DNA of 8,613 nucleotides from Synechococcales cyanobacterium 340R_concoct_173_sub (GTDB lineage Bacteria; Cyanobacteriota; Cyanobacteriia; Leptolyngbyales; Leptolyngbyaceae): NCBI GenBank assembly GCA_025354065.1, contig JANXNM010000746.1:1-8613 (forward strand), read 5' to 3'. Made by a program: the position numbers and the translations under genes. The notes under the pieces were generated by a model, which was given only the letters and a program-made list of their open reading frames with translations, searched no databases and had not been told where the DNA came from. Positions within the stretch are counted from its first letter, which is position 1. Each line of letters starts with the position of its first letter. Positions 1 to 6,368 of this stretch are shown in pieces.

Positions 1-632
1 TGGTCAACCCGCGAACTCGATCGACAAATCACCACAGCCCTCTACGATCGTCTCGCCCTCAGCCGTAACCCCGACGAAATCAAACGCCTCGCCACCCAAG
101 GCCAAATCATCCAACACCCCCGCGACATCATTAAAGATCCCTACATCCTCGAATTCCTCGAACTCCCCCAAACCCCAAACTACTCCGAAAACGACCTCGA
201 AACCGCCATTATCAACAAACTCCAGCAATTTCTCCTCGAACTCGGCAAAGGCTTCCTCTTCGAGTCCCGTCAAAAACGCTTCAGCTTCGACGAAGATCAC
301 TTTTATATCGATCTCGTCTTCTACAATCGCCTCTTACATTGCTACGTCCTTATCGACCTCAAACTCGACAAACTCACCCACCAAGATCTCGGCCAAATGC
401 AAATGTACGTTAACTACTTCGACAGGTTCGTCAAAACCCCGACGAAAACCCCACCATCGGCATCGTCCTCTGCAAACGCAAAAAAGACGCACTCGTCGAA
501 CTCACCCTCCCCAAAAACTCCAACATCTTCGCCGCTCAATATCAACTTTACCTCCCCAGCAAAGAAGAACTCCAGCAACAACTCCAAGAAGCCGCTCAAA
601 ACGTCATATCCAGCGATTTAAACAAGGCATGA
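1..632 (+). pseudogene. YhcG-type (DUF1016) PD-(D/E)XK nuclease, 5'-partial and frameshifted
   Basis: The reading frame is open from base 1 and starts with WSTRELDRQI, typical of the middle of YhcG/DUF1016 proteins, so the N-terminal domain lies left of the window. The C-terminal nuclease domain follows: FESRQKRF, then FYIDLVFYN with Asp at 310-312, then LIDLK with Asp at 355-357 and Lys at 361-363, then GQMQMYVNYFDR. This gives the expected D...DxK form of the PD-(D/E)XK site. At the C run 437-440 the family sequence leaves frame 1 and continues from 441 in frame 3 as DENPTIGIVLCKRKKDALVE and on to YQLYLPSKEELQQQL, with a TGA stop at 630-632. One missing C (CCCC instead of CCCCC) explains this exactly. 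Without repair, frame 1 runs a non-native Ser/Thr/Pro/Lys-rich tail to a stop at 619-621. YhcG-like proteins are often encoded within type I restriction loci, but their role is unsettled. The identity is secure. Whether the shift is a real mutation or a sequencing error is open. Confidence 0.85.
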
Positions 633-679
633 TGCACGAATTACTAACAGGTAGAATTAGACTAATTGATAAAGGCTAA
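611..679 (+). pseudogene. Remnant of HsdS C-terminal tail
   Basis: Frame 2 here reads QRFKQGMMHELLTGRIRLI followed by DKG and TAA at 677-679. The KQGMM-x-ELLTGRIRLI string is the well-known C-terminal end of many type I specificity subunits (HsdS). No HsdS target-recognition domain precedes it: upstream in this frame the same bases encode the end of the YhcG-like protein. It is therefore a detached tail of about 20 codons that overlaps the nuclease gene end. Two ATGs (629-631 and 632-634) overlap the nuclease TGA in an ATGA arrangement, so a 16-residue peptide could in principle be translated by coupling. More likely it is a relic of recombination or insertion at the end of hsdS. The resemblance is recognised from family knowledge, not from a search. 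Confidence 0.65.
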
Positions 680-790
680 CCCCATGATCATTACCACCGT
701 AGTTTTTAACTCGCCAGTGTCGATATGGGTAAATTTATCTAAACTCCGCCATAATAAAACCCATAGACACAAACCCTCTCTTTCCTTGCT
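680..790 (+). other. Intergenic gap before hsdR
   Basis: These 111 bases separate the HsdS-like tail from hsdR and contain no supported gene. An in-frame TAG at 764-766 blocks any upstream extension of hsdR. A possible -10 box CATAAT lies at 750-755, but I find no convincing -35 box at the right distance, so a separate hsdR promoter is only a possibility. There is no terminator hairpin, so read-through from the upstream hsd genes is plausible. The bases just before the start (TTTCCTTGCT) hold no Shine-Dalgarno sequence. Confidence 0.4.
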
Positions 791-3700
791 ATGAACATCA
801 TTGCCCCTCCTGAACGCGTCACCCAAAACCGCATCGTCAAACTCTTCCAAGACGAACTTAACTATCACTACCTCGGCCACTGGCAAGACCGATCGGGCAA
901 CAGCAACATCGAAGAAACCCTCCTCAGCGATCACCTCACCCGCCAAAACTACACCCCCGACCAAATCACCCAAGCCCTCTACAAACTCCGCACCGCAGCC
1001 GACCACCCCACCCGCAGCCTCTACGACAACAACAAAGCCGTCTACGCCCTTCTCTACTACGGCATCCAAATCAAAACCAGCCCCAGCCAACCCACCACCA
1101 CCATCCAACTCATCAACTGGAAAACCCCAGAAACCAACCACTTCGCGATCGCCGAAGAAGTCACCATCCAAGGCAAAAAACAAAAACGCCCCGACATCAT
1201 TCTCTACATCAACGGCATCGCCATCGCCATCATCGAACTGAAAAACAGCCGCGTCTCGATCGGTGACGGCATCCGTCAAAGCCTCACCAACCAACAGCCC
1301 GAATTCATTCAAAGCTTCTTCAGCACCATTCAACTCATCCTAGCCGGAAACGACTCCGAAGGACTCCGCTACGGCACGATCGGCACCGAAGATAAATACT
1401 TCCTGACCTGGAAAGAAGACGAAACCGACAACACTCGTTACAAACTCGACAAATACCTCCTCAAACTCTGCAACAAAACCCGACTTCTCGACCTCATCCA
1501 CAACTTCATCCTCTTCGACGCAGGCAAAAAGAAACTCCCCCGCGTCCACCAATACTTCGGCATCAAAGCCGCCCAACCCTACATCTACGATCGTCAAGGG
1601 GGCATCATCTGGCATACCCAAGGCAGCGGCAAAAGCATCACCATGGTCCTCCTAGCCAAATGGACCCTCGCCAATCATCCCACCGCCCGCATCGTCATCA
1701 TCACCGATCGGACCGAACTCGACCAACAAATCCACGACGTATTTACCGATGCAGGCGAAACCATCTATCGCACCCGCAGCGGCAGCGACCTCATGGCCCA
1801 GCTCAGCCAACCCACCCCCCGACTCCTTTGCTCCCTCGTCCATAAATTTGGTCAACGCAACCTTAAAGACAAAGACTTTGAACAATTCATCACAGATCTC
1901 GAAGCCCAACCCAGCCAAGCGATCGGCGATATCTTTGTCTTTGTTGATGAATGTCACCGCACCCAAAACGGCAAACTCCACCGCACCATGAAAGCCCTCA
2001 TGCCCAACGCCATCTTAATCGGCTTCACAGGCACCCCTCTCCTCAAAGAAGACTCCAAAACCAGTCTCGAAATCTTTGGTAAATACATTCACACCTACAA
2101 ATTCAGCGAAGCCGTCGAAGATAAAGTCGTTCTCGATCTAATCTACGAAGCCCGCGACATTGATCAAACCCTCGGCTCCGAAACCAAAATTGATGCCTGG
2201 TTCGATGCCAAAACCAAAGGACTCAACGACTGGCAAAAAGCCACCCTCCGCGAAAAATGGGGCACTATGCAAAAAGTCCTCAGTTCCCGATCGCGCATCG
2301 ATCGCGTTGTTCAAGACATCATTTTCGACTTCAGTGTCAAACATCGATTGAATAACGATCGGGGAAACGCTATCCTCGTCGTCGCCAGCATCTACGAAGC
2401 CTGCAAATACTACGAACGCTTCCAACAAACCGCCTTTAAGGGCAAATGCGCCGTCATCACCTCCTACAATCCCCAAACCCAAACCCTCACGACCGAAGAC
2501 ACCGGAGCCAACACCGAAACCGACAAACAATTTATCTACAATCTCTACACCGACCTCATCAAAAACATTGCCCAAAAACCAAACCAAACCAAAGCCGAAA
2601 CCTACGAATTAGACGCTAAAGATCAATTCAAAACCCAACCCGCCAACATGAAGCTGCTGATCGTCGTAGATAAGTTGCTCACAGGTTTTGATGCCCCAAG
2701 TTGCACCTACCTCTACATTGATAAGCGTATGCAAGACCACGGGCTTTTCCAAGCCATCTGTCGCACCAACCGTCTTGATGGGGAAGACAAAGACTTTGGC
2801 TACATCGTTGATTACAAAGACCTTTTCCGCAAAGTCGAAAACGCGATCGCCGTCTACACCTCTGAACTCGACCATTCTGACGGCGGCACCGACTCCGAAA
2901 TCCTCCTTCAAGACCGTCTCCTCAAAGGCCGCGATCGTCTAGACCACGCCCTCGAAGTCCTCCATTACCTATGCGAACCCGTCCAACCGCCGAGAGACGA
3001 CCTCGCCCATATTAGTTACTTCTGCGGCAACACCGAAATCCCCACCGACCTCCAAGATCGCGAACCGCAACGCACAGAATTCTACAAAGCAACCGCCACC
3101 TTTCTCCGTAGCTATGCCAGCATTGCCGACGAACTCGAAGCCGCAGGCTATAGCACTCCAGACATTGCCCGCATCAAACAAGCCACCAAAAAATACACCG
3201 ATCTCCGGGAAGTCATCCGCAAAGCCAGCGGCGAAACCCTCGACCTCAAACCCTACGAATCCGACATGCGGCACCTAATCGACACCTACATCGAAGCCAG
3301 CGAACCCCGCAAAATCTCGCCCTTCGACACCCTGCCCCTGCTCGAAATCATTACCAAAATTGGAATCAATCAAGCGATCGATCAACTCCCCCAAGGCATC
3401 CGCAGCAATCAAAAAGCTGTCGCTGAAACCATTGAAAACAACGTCCGCAGCAAAATTATCAAAGAAAACCTCAGCGACCCAGCCTACTACGCCAAAATGT
3501 CCGATCTTCTCGACGAAATCATCGAAGCCCGCAAACAAAAAGCGATCGCTTACGAAGACTACCTAAAACGTATCGCCGAACTCGTCAAAAATGTGGAATC
3601 GGGTATAGACAATGACCTGCCTCACCAACTCGATACCGCTGGAAAACGCGCAATTTATAACAGTCTCCACAGCCCAACGATCGGTCTAAGAGTTGCCGAA

Positions 3701-3913
3701 CCCAGCGTCATCTACACCACAGCAAACGCAACAACTGAGATTGATTTAGCCCTCAAAATCGACCAAACTATTCAACATATTCGCCCCGACGACTGGCGAG
3801 ACAACGATGGTCCTAAAGAGCAGATGATAAAAGCCGCACTTTATGGCATTCTGCAAGATGTCGATCGGGTTGAGCAAATCTTCCTTATTGTCAAACAGCA
3901 ACCCGAATATTAA
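791..3913 (+). CDS. hsdR: Type I restriction enzyme motor/nuclease subunit HsdR
   Basis: HsdR is the translocase and endonuclease subunit. It joins an HsdM-HsdS methyltransferase core, pumps DNA using ATP, and cuts far from the unmethylated target. The protein has 1040 residues, normal for the family. The N-terminal nuclease core has Asp135 (RPDIILY) and Glu149-Leu-Lys151. The helicase motifs follow in order: Walker A HTQGSGKS (Lys281), motif Ia near 301-311 (IVIITDRTELD), DECH box 386-389, GFTGTP 411-416, motif V LLTGFDAP near 629-636, and motif VI QAICRTNR 654-661. The C-terminal helical region (for example MSDLLDEIIEARKQKAIAYE) is the part that usually contacts the methyltransferase. ATG 791 is the first start after an in-frame stop at 764-766 and gives the usual HsdR beginning (APPERVTQNRIVKLF). 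The gene looks intact and functional. It shows a strong bias to C-ending codons and carries three HIP1 sites. The needed hsdM and hsdS are outside the window. Confidence 0.97.
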   Translation: MNIIAPPERVTQNRIVKLFQDELNYHYLGHWQDRSGNSNIEETLLSDHLTRQNYTPDQITQALYKLRTAADHPTRSLYDNNKAVYALLYYGIQIKTSPSQPTTTIQLINWKTPETNHFAIAEEVTIQGKKQKRPDIILYINGIAIAIIELKNSRVSIGDGIRQSLTNQQPEFIQSFFSTIQLILAGNDSEGLRYGTIGTEDKYFLTWKEDETDNTRYKLDKYLLKLCNKTRLLDLIHNFILFDAGKKKLPRVHQYFGIKAAQPYIYDRQGGIIWHTQGSGKSITMVLLAKWTLANHPTARIVIITDRTELDQQIHDVFTDAGETIYRTRSGSDLMAQLSQPTPRLLCSLVHKFGQRNLKDKDFEQFITDLEAQPSQAIGDIFVFVDECHRTQNGKLHRTMKALMPNAILIGFTGTPLLKEDSKTSLEIFGKYIHTYKFSEAVEDKVVLDLIYEARDIDQTLGSETKIDAWFDAKTKGLNDWQKATLREKWGTMQKVLSSRSRIDRVVQDIIFDFSVKHRLNNDRGNAILVVASIYEACKYYERFQQTAFKGKCAVITSYNPQTQTLTTEDTGANTETDKQFIYNLYTDLIKNIAQKPNQTKAETYELDAKDQFKTQPANMKLLIVVDKLLTGFDAPSCTYLYIDKRMQDHGLFQAICRTNRLDGEDKDFGYIVDYKDLFRKVENAIAVYTSELDHSDGGTDSEILLQDRLLKGRDRLDHALEVLHYLCEPVQPPRDDLAHISYFCGNTEIPTDLQDREPQRTEFYKATATFLRSYASIADELEAAGYSTPDIARIKQATKKYTDLREVIRKASGETLDLKPYESDMRHLIDTYIEASEPRKISPFDTLPLLEIITKIGINQAIDQLPQGIRSNQKAVAETIENNVRSKIIKENLSDPAYYAKMSDLLDEIIEARKQKAIAYEDYLKRIAELVKNVESGIDNDLPHQLDTAGKRAIYNSLHSPTIGLRVAEPSVIYTTANATTEIDLALKIDQTIQHIRPDDWRDNDGPKEQMIKAALYGILQDVDRVEQIFLIVKQQPEY
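1145..1152. repeat. HIP1 octamer GCGATCGC
   Basis: Exact HIP1 palindrome inside hsdR. HIP1 is greatly over-represented in many cyanobacterial genomes. Confidence 0.8.
2843..2850. repeat. HIP1 octamer GCGATCGC
   Basis: Second exact HIP1 copy inside hsdR. Its presence suggests the restriction gene has resided in a HIP1-bearing lineage. Confidence 0.8.
3542..3549. repeat. HIP1 octamer GCGATCGC
   Basis: Third exact HIP1 copy in hsdR, in the C-terminal helical region (codons for KAIAY). Confidence 0.8.
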
Positions 3914-3929
3914 ACTGGGTGCCCGAATC

Positions 3930-4664
3930 ATGGATCTACAAACTATTCAAACCAATCAAATTCAACTGGGCGAGGTCACCATAGAGGTTGTGCATAAAGA
4001 CATTAAAAACATTCACCTCAGTGTCAATCCGCCCCAAGGTGCCGTGCGAATCTCAGCGCCACTCCGAATGGATTTAGCGCGAATTCGTATCTTTGCCATC
4101 TCAAAACTCACCTGGATTAAACAACAGCAAGCCAAACTCTCTAATCAACTCCGTGAAGCGCCAAGGGAATATCTCGACCGGGAAAGCCATTATCTTTGGG
4201 GCGATCGTTATCTTCTCAACGTCATTGAAAAAGATGCGGCACCTCAGATCCATTTAAAGCATCGCACAATGAATTTGCAAGTTCGCCCCGGCAGCGATCG
4301 ATTCAAAAAACATGCAGCCCTTGATGCAATCTATCGCCGCGAACTCAAAGCCGCTATTCCCCCGATGATCGAAAAATGGGAAAAACTGATGGGCGTGAAC
4401 GTTACAAATTTTACAATTCGCAAAATGAAAACTAAATGGGGCAGTTGTAGCCCCGCCGCCCAGACCATTCGGCTCAACCTAGAACTTGCGAAAAAACCAA
4501 CAGAATATCTTGAATATGTCATCGTTCATGAAATGGTACATCTGCTTGAACCGACCCACAACCAATGCTTCATTGCCCTCATGGATCAATTCATGCCGCA
4601 ATGGCGACACTACCGCGAAGCGCTCAATCGGTTACCTGTACGACACGAAACTTGGGTGAATTAA
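3930..4664 (+). CDS. YgjP/WSS-type zinc metallopeptidase (DUF45, M48-like)
   Basis: This 244-residue protein is predicted to be a cytoplasmic zinc metallopeptidase; its substrate is unknown. The zinc site is VHEMVHLLEPTH: His200, Glu201 and His204 form HExxH, with a third ligand candidate His210. Upstream is the family signature KMKTKWGSCS, with Trp170-Gly171-Ser172-Cys173. The N-terminal half (KDIKNIHLSVNPPQGAVRISAP) and the basic helical middle (KLTWIKQQQAKL, EAPREYLDRESHY) are also typical of YgjP-like proteins. I chose ATG 3930 because it follows hsdR by 16 bases and matches the usual start of the family. An upstream in-frame ATG at 3843 would add 29 unlikely residues read from inside hsdR. 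No signal peptide or membrane segment is seen. The short spacing implies co-transcription with hsdR. Genes of this family often follow hsdR, so a link to the restriction complex is plausible but unproven. Confidence 0.92.
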   Translation: MDLQTIQTNQIQLGEVTIEVVHKDIKNIHLSVNPPQGAVRISAPLRMDLARIRIFAISKLTWIKQQQAKLSNQLREAPREYLDRESHYLWGDRYLLNVIEKDAAPQIHLKHRTMNLQVRPGSDRFKKHAALDAIYRRELKAAIPPMIEKWEKLMGVNVTNFTIRKMKTKWGSCSPAAQTIRLNLELAKKPTEYLEYVIVHEMVHLLEPTHNQCFIALMDQFMPQWRHYREALNRLPVRHETWVN

Positions 4665-4716
4665 AACCTGCGATCGAACCTAGAAAATTAACGAATTAGG
4701 GTAAAATCAGGATAAA

Positions 4717-4818
4717 GTTCTCAAACTCGCTAAAAGTTCGACTCCGTAAGCATTTCATTTAGCTTTCTCAATTAATGATGGAGTTCGATTCCCTTCCCCG
4801 CTTACGAGAATTGAGAAC
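4717..4818. repeat. Imperfect inverted repeat enclosing a short direct repeat
   Basis: GTTCTCAA (4717-4724) pairs with TTGAGAAC (4811-4818). After a small internal loop, CTCG (4726-4729) pairs with CGAG (4805-4808). A further inner pairing, GTAAGC (4746-4751) with GCTTAC (4800-4805), competes for base 4805. Inside lies a direct repeat, AGTTCGACTCC (4735-4745) and AGTTCGATTCC (4782-4792), differing at one base. The loop is too long for an ordinary terminator, and no T run follows. The rest of the gap between the peptidase gene and ogt (4665-4890) holds no supported gene. This could be a structured leader RNA, a small mobile repeat or a decayed RNA gene. Confidence 0.5.
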
Positions 4819-4844
4819 GTTGAATTAATCGGCAGGCTTGTTTT

Positions 4845-4871
4845 TTGCGGTGACGGAAATTTTTGTATTAT
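4845..4871 (+). promoter_or_regulatory. Weak candidate promoter for ogt
   Basis: A possible -10 box TATTAT at 4866-4871 is preceded by TTGCGG at 4845-4850, with a 15-base spacer that is shorter than ideal. Transcription would start near 4878, leaving a very short leader before the ATG at 4891. A promoter is needed somewhere in this gap unless ogt is read through from the hsdR operon. The assignment rests on box similarity only. Confidence 0.25.
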
Positions 4872-4890
4872 GTCTCGGATGTTTTAACTT

Positions 4891-5421
4891 ATGGAATTGT
4901 TTGTCGATCGTATTCCGTCTGAGATTGGGAATGTGATAGTAGTGACGAATGGGGTTGAGCTTTGTGCTGTAGATTTTGAGGATTTTGCACCTCGGATGCA
5001 TGAATTGCTGGCAAAACAATATCCGCTTTTTGAACTTACGCCTCAAGTGAATCCGTTGGGAGTAAGCGATCGGTTGGAAGCCTATTTTCAGGGAGACTTT
5101 GCGGCGTTGAGGGATATTCCTGTGAGTCCGGGTGGCACTGACTTTCAACAGGAAGTATGGTTCAATTTACGATCCATTGCGCCCGGTACGACGATTACAT
5201 ATGGCGTGTTGGCCGATCGGTTAAGGAAACCAAAATCTGCACGAGCGGTGGGAATTACGAATTCCTTGAATCCTATTGCAATTGTATTGCCCTGTCATCG
5301 GGTGATTGGTGCAAATGGGAAGCTGACCGGGTATTCGGGGGGACTCGATCGTAAGCGTTGGTTATTACATCATGAAGGTTGGGGCCAAGAAGAGGTTCAG
5401 CTTGCTTTATTGTTCACATGA
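4891..5421 (+). CDS. ogt: Methylated-DNA--protein-cysteine S-methyltransferase
   Basis: This 176-residue protein repairs O6-alkylguanine (and O4-alkylthymine) by moving the alkyl group to its own cysteine in a single-use reaction. The active site is IVLPCHRVIG with Cys135. The other family residues sit at the expected distances: Tyr104, arginine finger Arg118 (SARAVG), Asn127 (NSLNP) and Glu162. A winged-helix DNA-binding segment spans about 100-121 (TITYGVLADRLRKPKSARAV). The GYSGGLDRKRWLLHHEG stretch near the end is also standard. The first 80 residues form the less conserved N-terminal domain. There is no Ada-type metal-binding or AraC domain, so this is the stand-alone Ogt form. No clear Shine-Dalgarno sequence precedes ATG 4891. 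The stop lies 6 bases from the stop of the opposing gene. Codon use is less C-rich than in hsdR. Confidence 0.94.
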   Translation: MELFVDRIPSEIGNVIVVTNGVELCAVDFEDFAPRMHELLAKQYPLFELTPQVNPLGVSDRLEAYFQGDFAALRDIPVSPGGTDFQQEVWFNLRSIAPGTTITYGVLADRLRKPKSARAVGITNSLNPIAIVLPCHRVIGANGKLTGYSGGLDRKRWLLHHEGWGQEEVQLALLFT

Positions 5422-5427
5422 TTCATA

Positions 5428-6090
5428 CTATCTGTCGCAATGAATGAGTTTTCCGTGATACGGTTTTTCCTGAATCATTTGGGCGGGTAGATATTCTGTA
5501 GAACATTTATAGCCAAGATGTTCCATAGCGCGATTGAATTTATTATGGTGGCCGCGACCGGGATCGACAATACAAATTTCGACATGGGGTTTGGCATGAC
5601 GATCGATGAAGGCGGAAAGTAGTTCGGGATGCGTTTGTTCATATAAAACATCACTCCCAATAATTAAATCAAACTTTCCCAGTAATGGATTTTCAGTTAA
5701 CCAATTGCCTGTTTGAAACGGTAATGGTGGTAAATCATTGAGCGTTACATTTTCATTTAGAAACCGTTCGACCATGGGGTGATAGTCACTGGCGGTGATG
5801 TCAACATGGCGCTGGTGCATGGTGAGACTGGCGATCGCAAGTCCACAGCCAATTTCTAAAACTCGTTTACCATCGGTATCAAAATGAACCATGGCATTGG
5901 TTAAGGCTAAAGCTGATGGCCAAACAATTCCAAATAATGACCATTGAGAGGATGAAATGCCCATGTCTTCGGCAATGCCATCGGGATCATCAAATTGTTG
6001 TCTATCTTTAAGCGATCGAATTTGAAAATCAATATTATCAATTGATAATGTTTCAAATTTTACTTCGTACGGTGACGAATCAGATACCAT
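5428..6090 (-). CDS. SAM-dependent methyltransferase, Methyltransf_16/METTL21-like
   Basis: The 220-residue protein has a class I Rossmann methyltransferase fold. The SAM-binding motif I is VLEIGCG near 77-83, with a post-I acidic residue Asp102 in ASDYHP. Motif DLIIGSDVLYE lies at about 141-151. The segment SQWSLFGIVWPSALAL (48-63) before motif I and the SDVLYE motif resemble the Methyltransf_16 family, whose eukaryotic members methylate lysines on proteins. The bacterial substrate is unknown, so protein lysine methylation here is an inference. The ATG at 6088-6090 gives a natural start; the next Met is about 40 residues in and would cut conserved sequence. It is transcribed toward ogt and ends 6 bases from it. 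A plausible promoter lies about 50-80 bases upstream. Confidence 0.82.
   Translation of the reverse strand: MVSDSSPYEVKFETLSIDNIDFQIRSLKDRQQFDDPDGIAEDMGISSSQWSLFGIVWPSALALTNAMVHFDTDGKRVLEIGCGLAIASLTMHQRHVDITASDYHPMVERFLNENVTLNDLPPLPFQTGNWLTENPLLGKFDLIIGSDVLYEQTHPELLSAFIDRHAKPHVEICIVDPGRGHHNKFNRAMEHLGYKCSTEYLPAQMIQEKPYHGKLIHCDR
5831..5838. repeat. HIP1 octamer GCGATCGC
   Basis: Exact HIP1 copy inside the methyltransferase gene, just after the motif I codons (GLAIAS). Confidence 0.8.
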
Positions 6091-6143
6091 TCTAATCTCA
6101 GCTATTTAGGACAATATATCCTTAACGTTTGCTAAGTGAATGA

Positions 6144-6171
6144 AATATAGCATCCGATCGTTTTCTTCCAA
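6144..6171 (-). promoter_or_regulatory. Candidate sigma-70-type promoter for the methyltransferase gene
   Basis: On the minus strand, TTGGAA (6166-6171) and TATATT (6144-6149) are separated by 16 bases. They match the -35 and -10 consensus at 4 and 5 of 6 positions. Transcription would start near 6137, giving a leader of roughly 45-50 bases before the ATG at 6090. A second TATATT lies closer to the gene (6113-6118) but has no good -35 box. Confidence 0.4.
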
Positions 6172-6251
6172 GAACTATTATCAATCAAAATATGGGACGT
6201 TTTCGCGATCGTGGCTACCCATATTGATGAACTTGCTGTTGTAATTGATTT

Positions 6252-6263
6252 ACGATCGATCGT
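6252..6263. repeat. 12-base perfect palindrome ACGATCGATCGT
   Basis: The palindrome contains two overlapping CGATCG cores, the centre of the HIP1 motif. It lies in the gap between the methyltransferase gene and acnB, about 80 bases upstream of the predicted -35 box. It may be a chance product of the abundance of CGATCG in this genome or a dimeric protein-binding site. Confidence 0.35.
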
Positions 6264-6295
6264 CTTTTCATTCATATCATCCATGATGGACTGGA

Positions 6296-6303
6296 GCGAT
6301 CGC
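6296..6303. repeat. HIP1 octamer GCGATCGC
   Basis: Exact HIP1 copy in the gap between acnB and the methyltransferase gene, shortly beyond the acnB terminator hairpin. Confidence 0.8.
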
Positions 6304-6325
6304 AAACTGAACCACGCCAAGATAA

Positions 6326-6355
6326 GGCGGTGGAACCCTAAAGAACTCCACCGCC
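6326..6355 (-). terminator. Probable acnB transcription terminator hairpin
   Basis: GGCGGTGGA (6326-6334) and TCCACCGCC (6347-6355) form a perfect 9-base-pair, GC-rich stem with a 12-base loop. It starts 13 bases after the acnB stop codon (6369-6371) in the direction of acnB transcription. On the minus strand it is followed by TTATCTT, a poor U tract, so termination may be incomplete. The location directly behind acnB supports the call. Confidence 0.7.
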
Positions 6356-6368
6356 CCAAGCTCAATAA

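Noticed and set aside
397..621. Separate small + strand gene of 74 codons
   Set aside because: Its first part is the in-frame nuclease sequence (MQMYVNYFDR), and its Ser/Thr/Pro-rich remainder is the wrong frame after the frameshift, so it is not an independent gene.
662..1333. Long open frame of 223 codons on the minus strand opposite the start of hsdR, and similar minus-strand frames along hsdR
   Set aside because: These are by-products of the strong C-ending codon bias of the + strand genes, which removes stops on the opposite strand. Their products are low-complexity, rich in Gly, Asp, Glu, Phe and Val, and match no family I recognise.
3843..3929. Upstream extension of the metallopeptidase into the end of hsdR
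   Set aside because: The added 29 residues come from out-of-frame hsdR sequence and are not typical of the family; ATG 3930 gives the normal N-terminus.
4735..4805. tRNA-like T-loop strings (GTTCGACTCC, GTTCGATTCCC) with a possible acceptor pairing GTAAGC/GCTTAC
   Set aside because: The enclosed length of about 60 bases is too short, the T stem does not pair properly, the spacing from T arm to acceptor is wrong, and no D arm or anticodon arm can be drawn. It is not a functional tRNA.
6132..6365. 77-codon minus-strand open frame between acnB and the methyltransferase gene
   Set aside because: It runs through the acnB terminator hairpin and the predicted methyltransferase promoter, and its sequence resembles no protein family I know.
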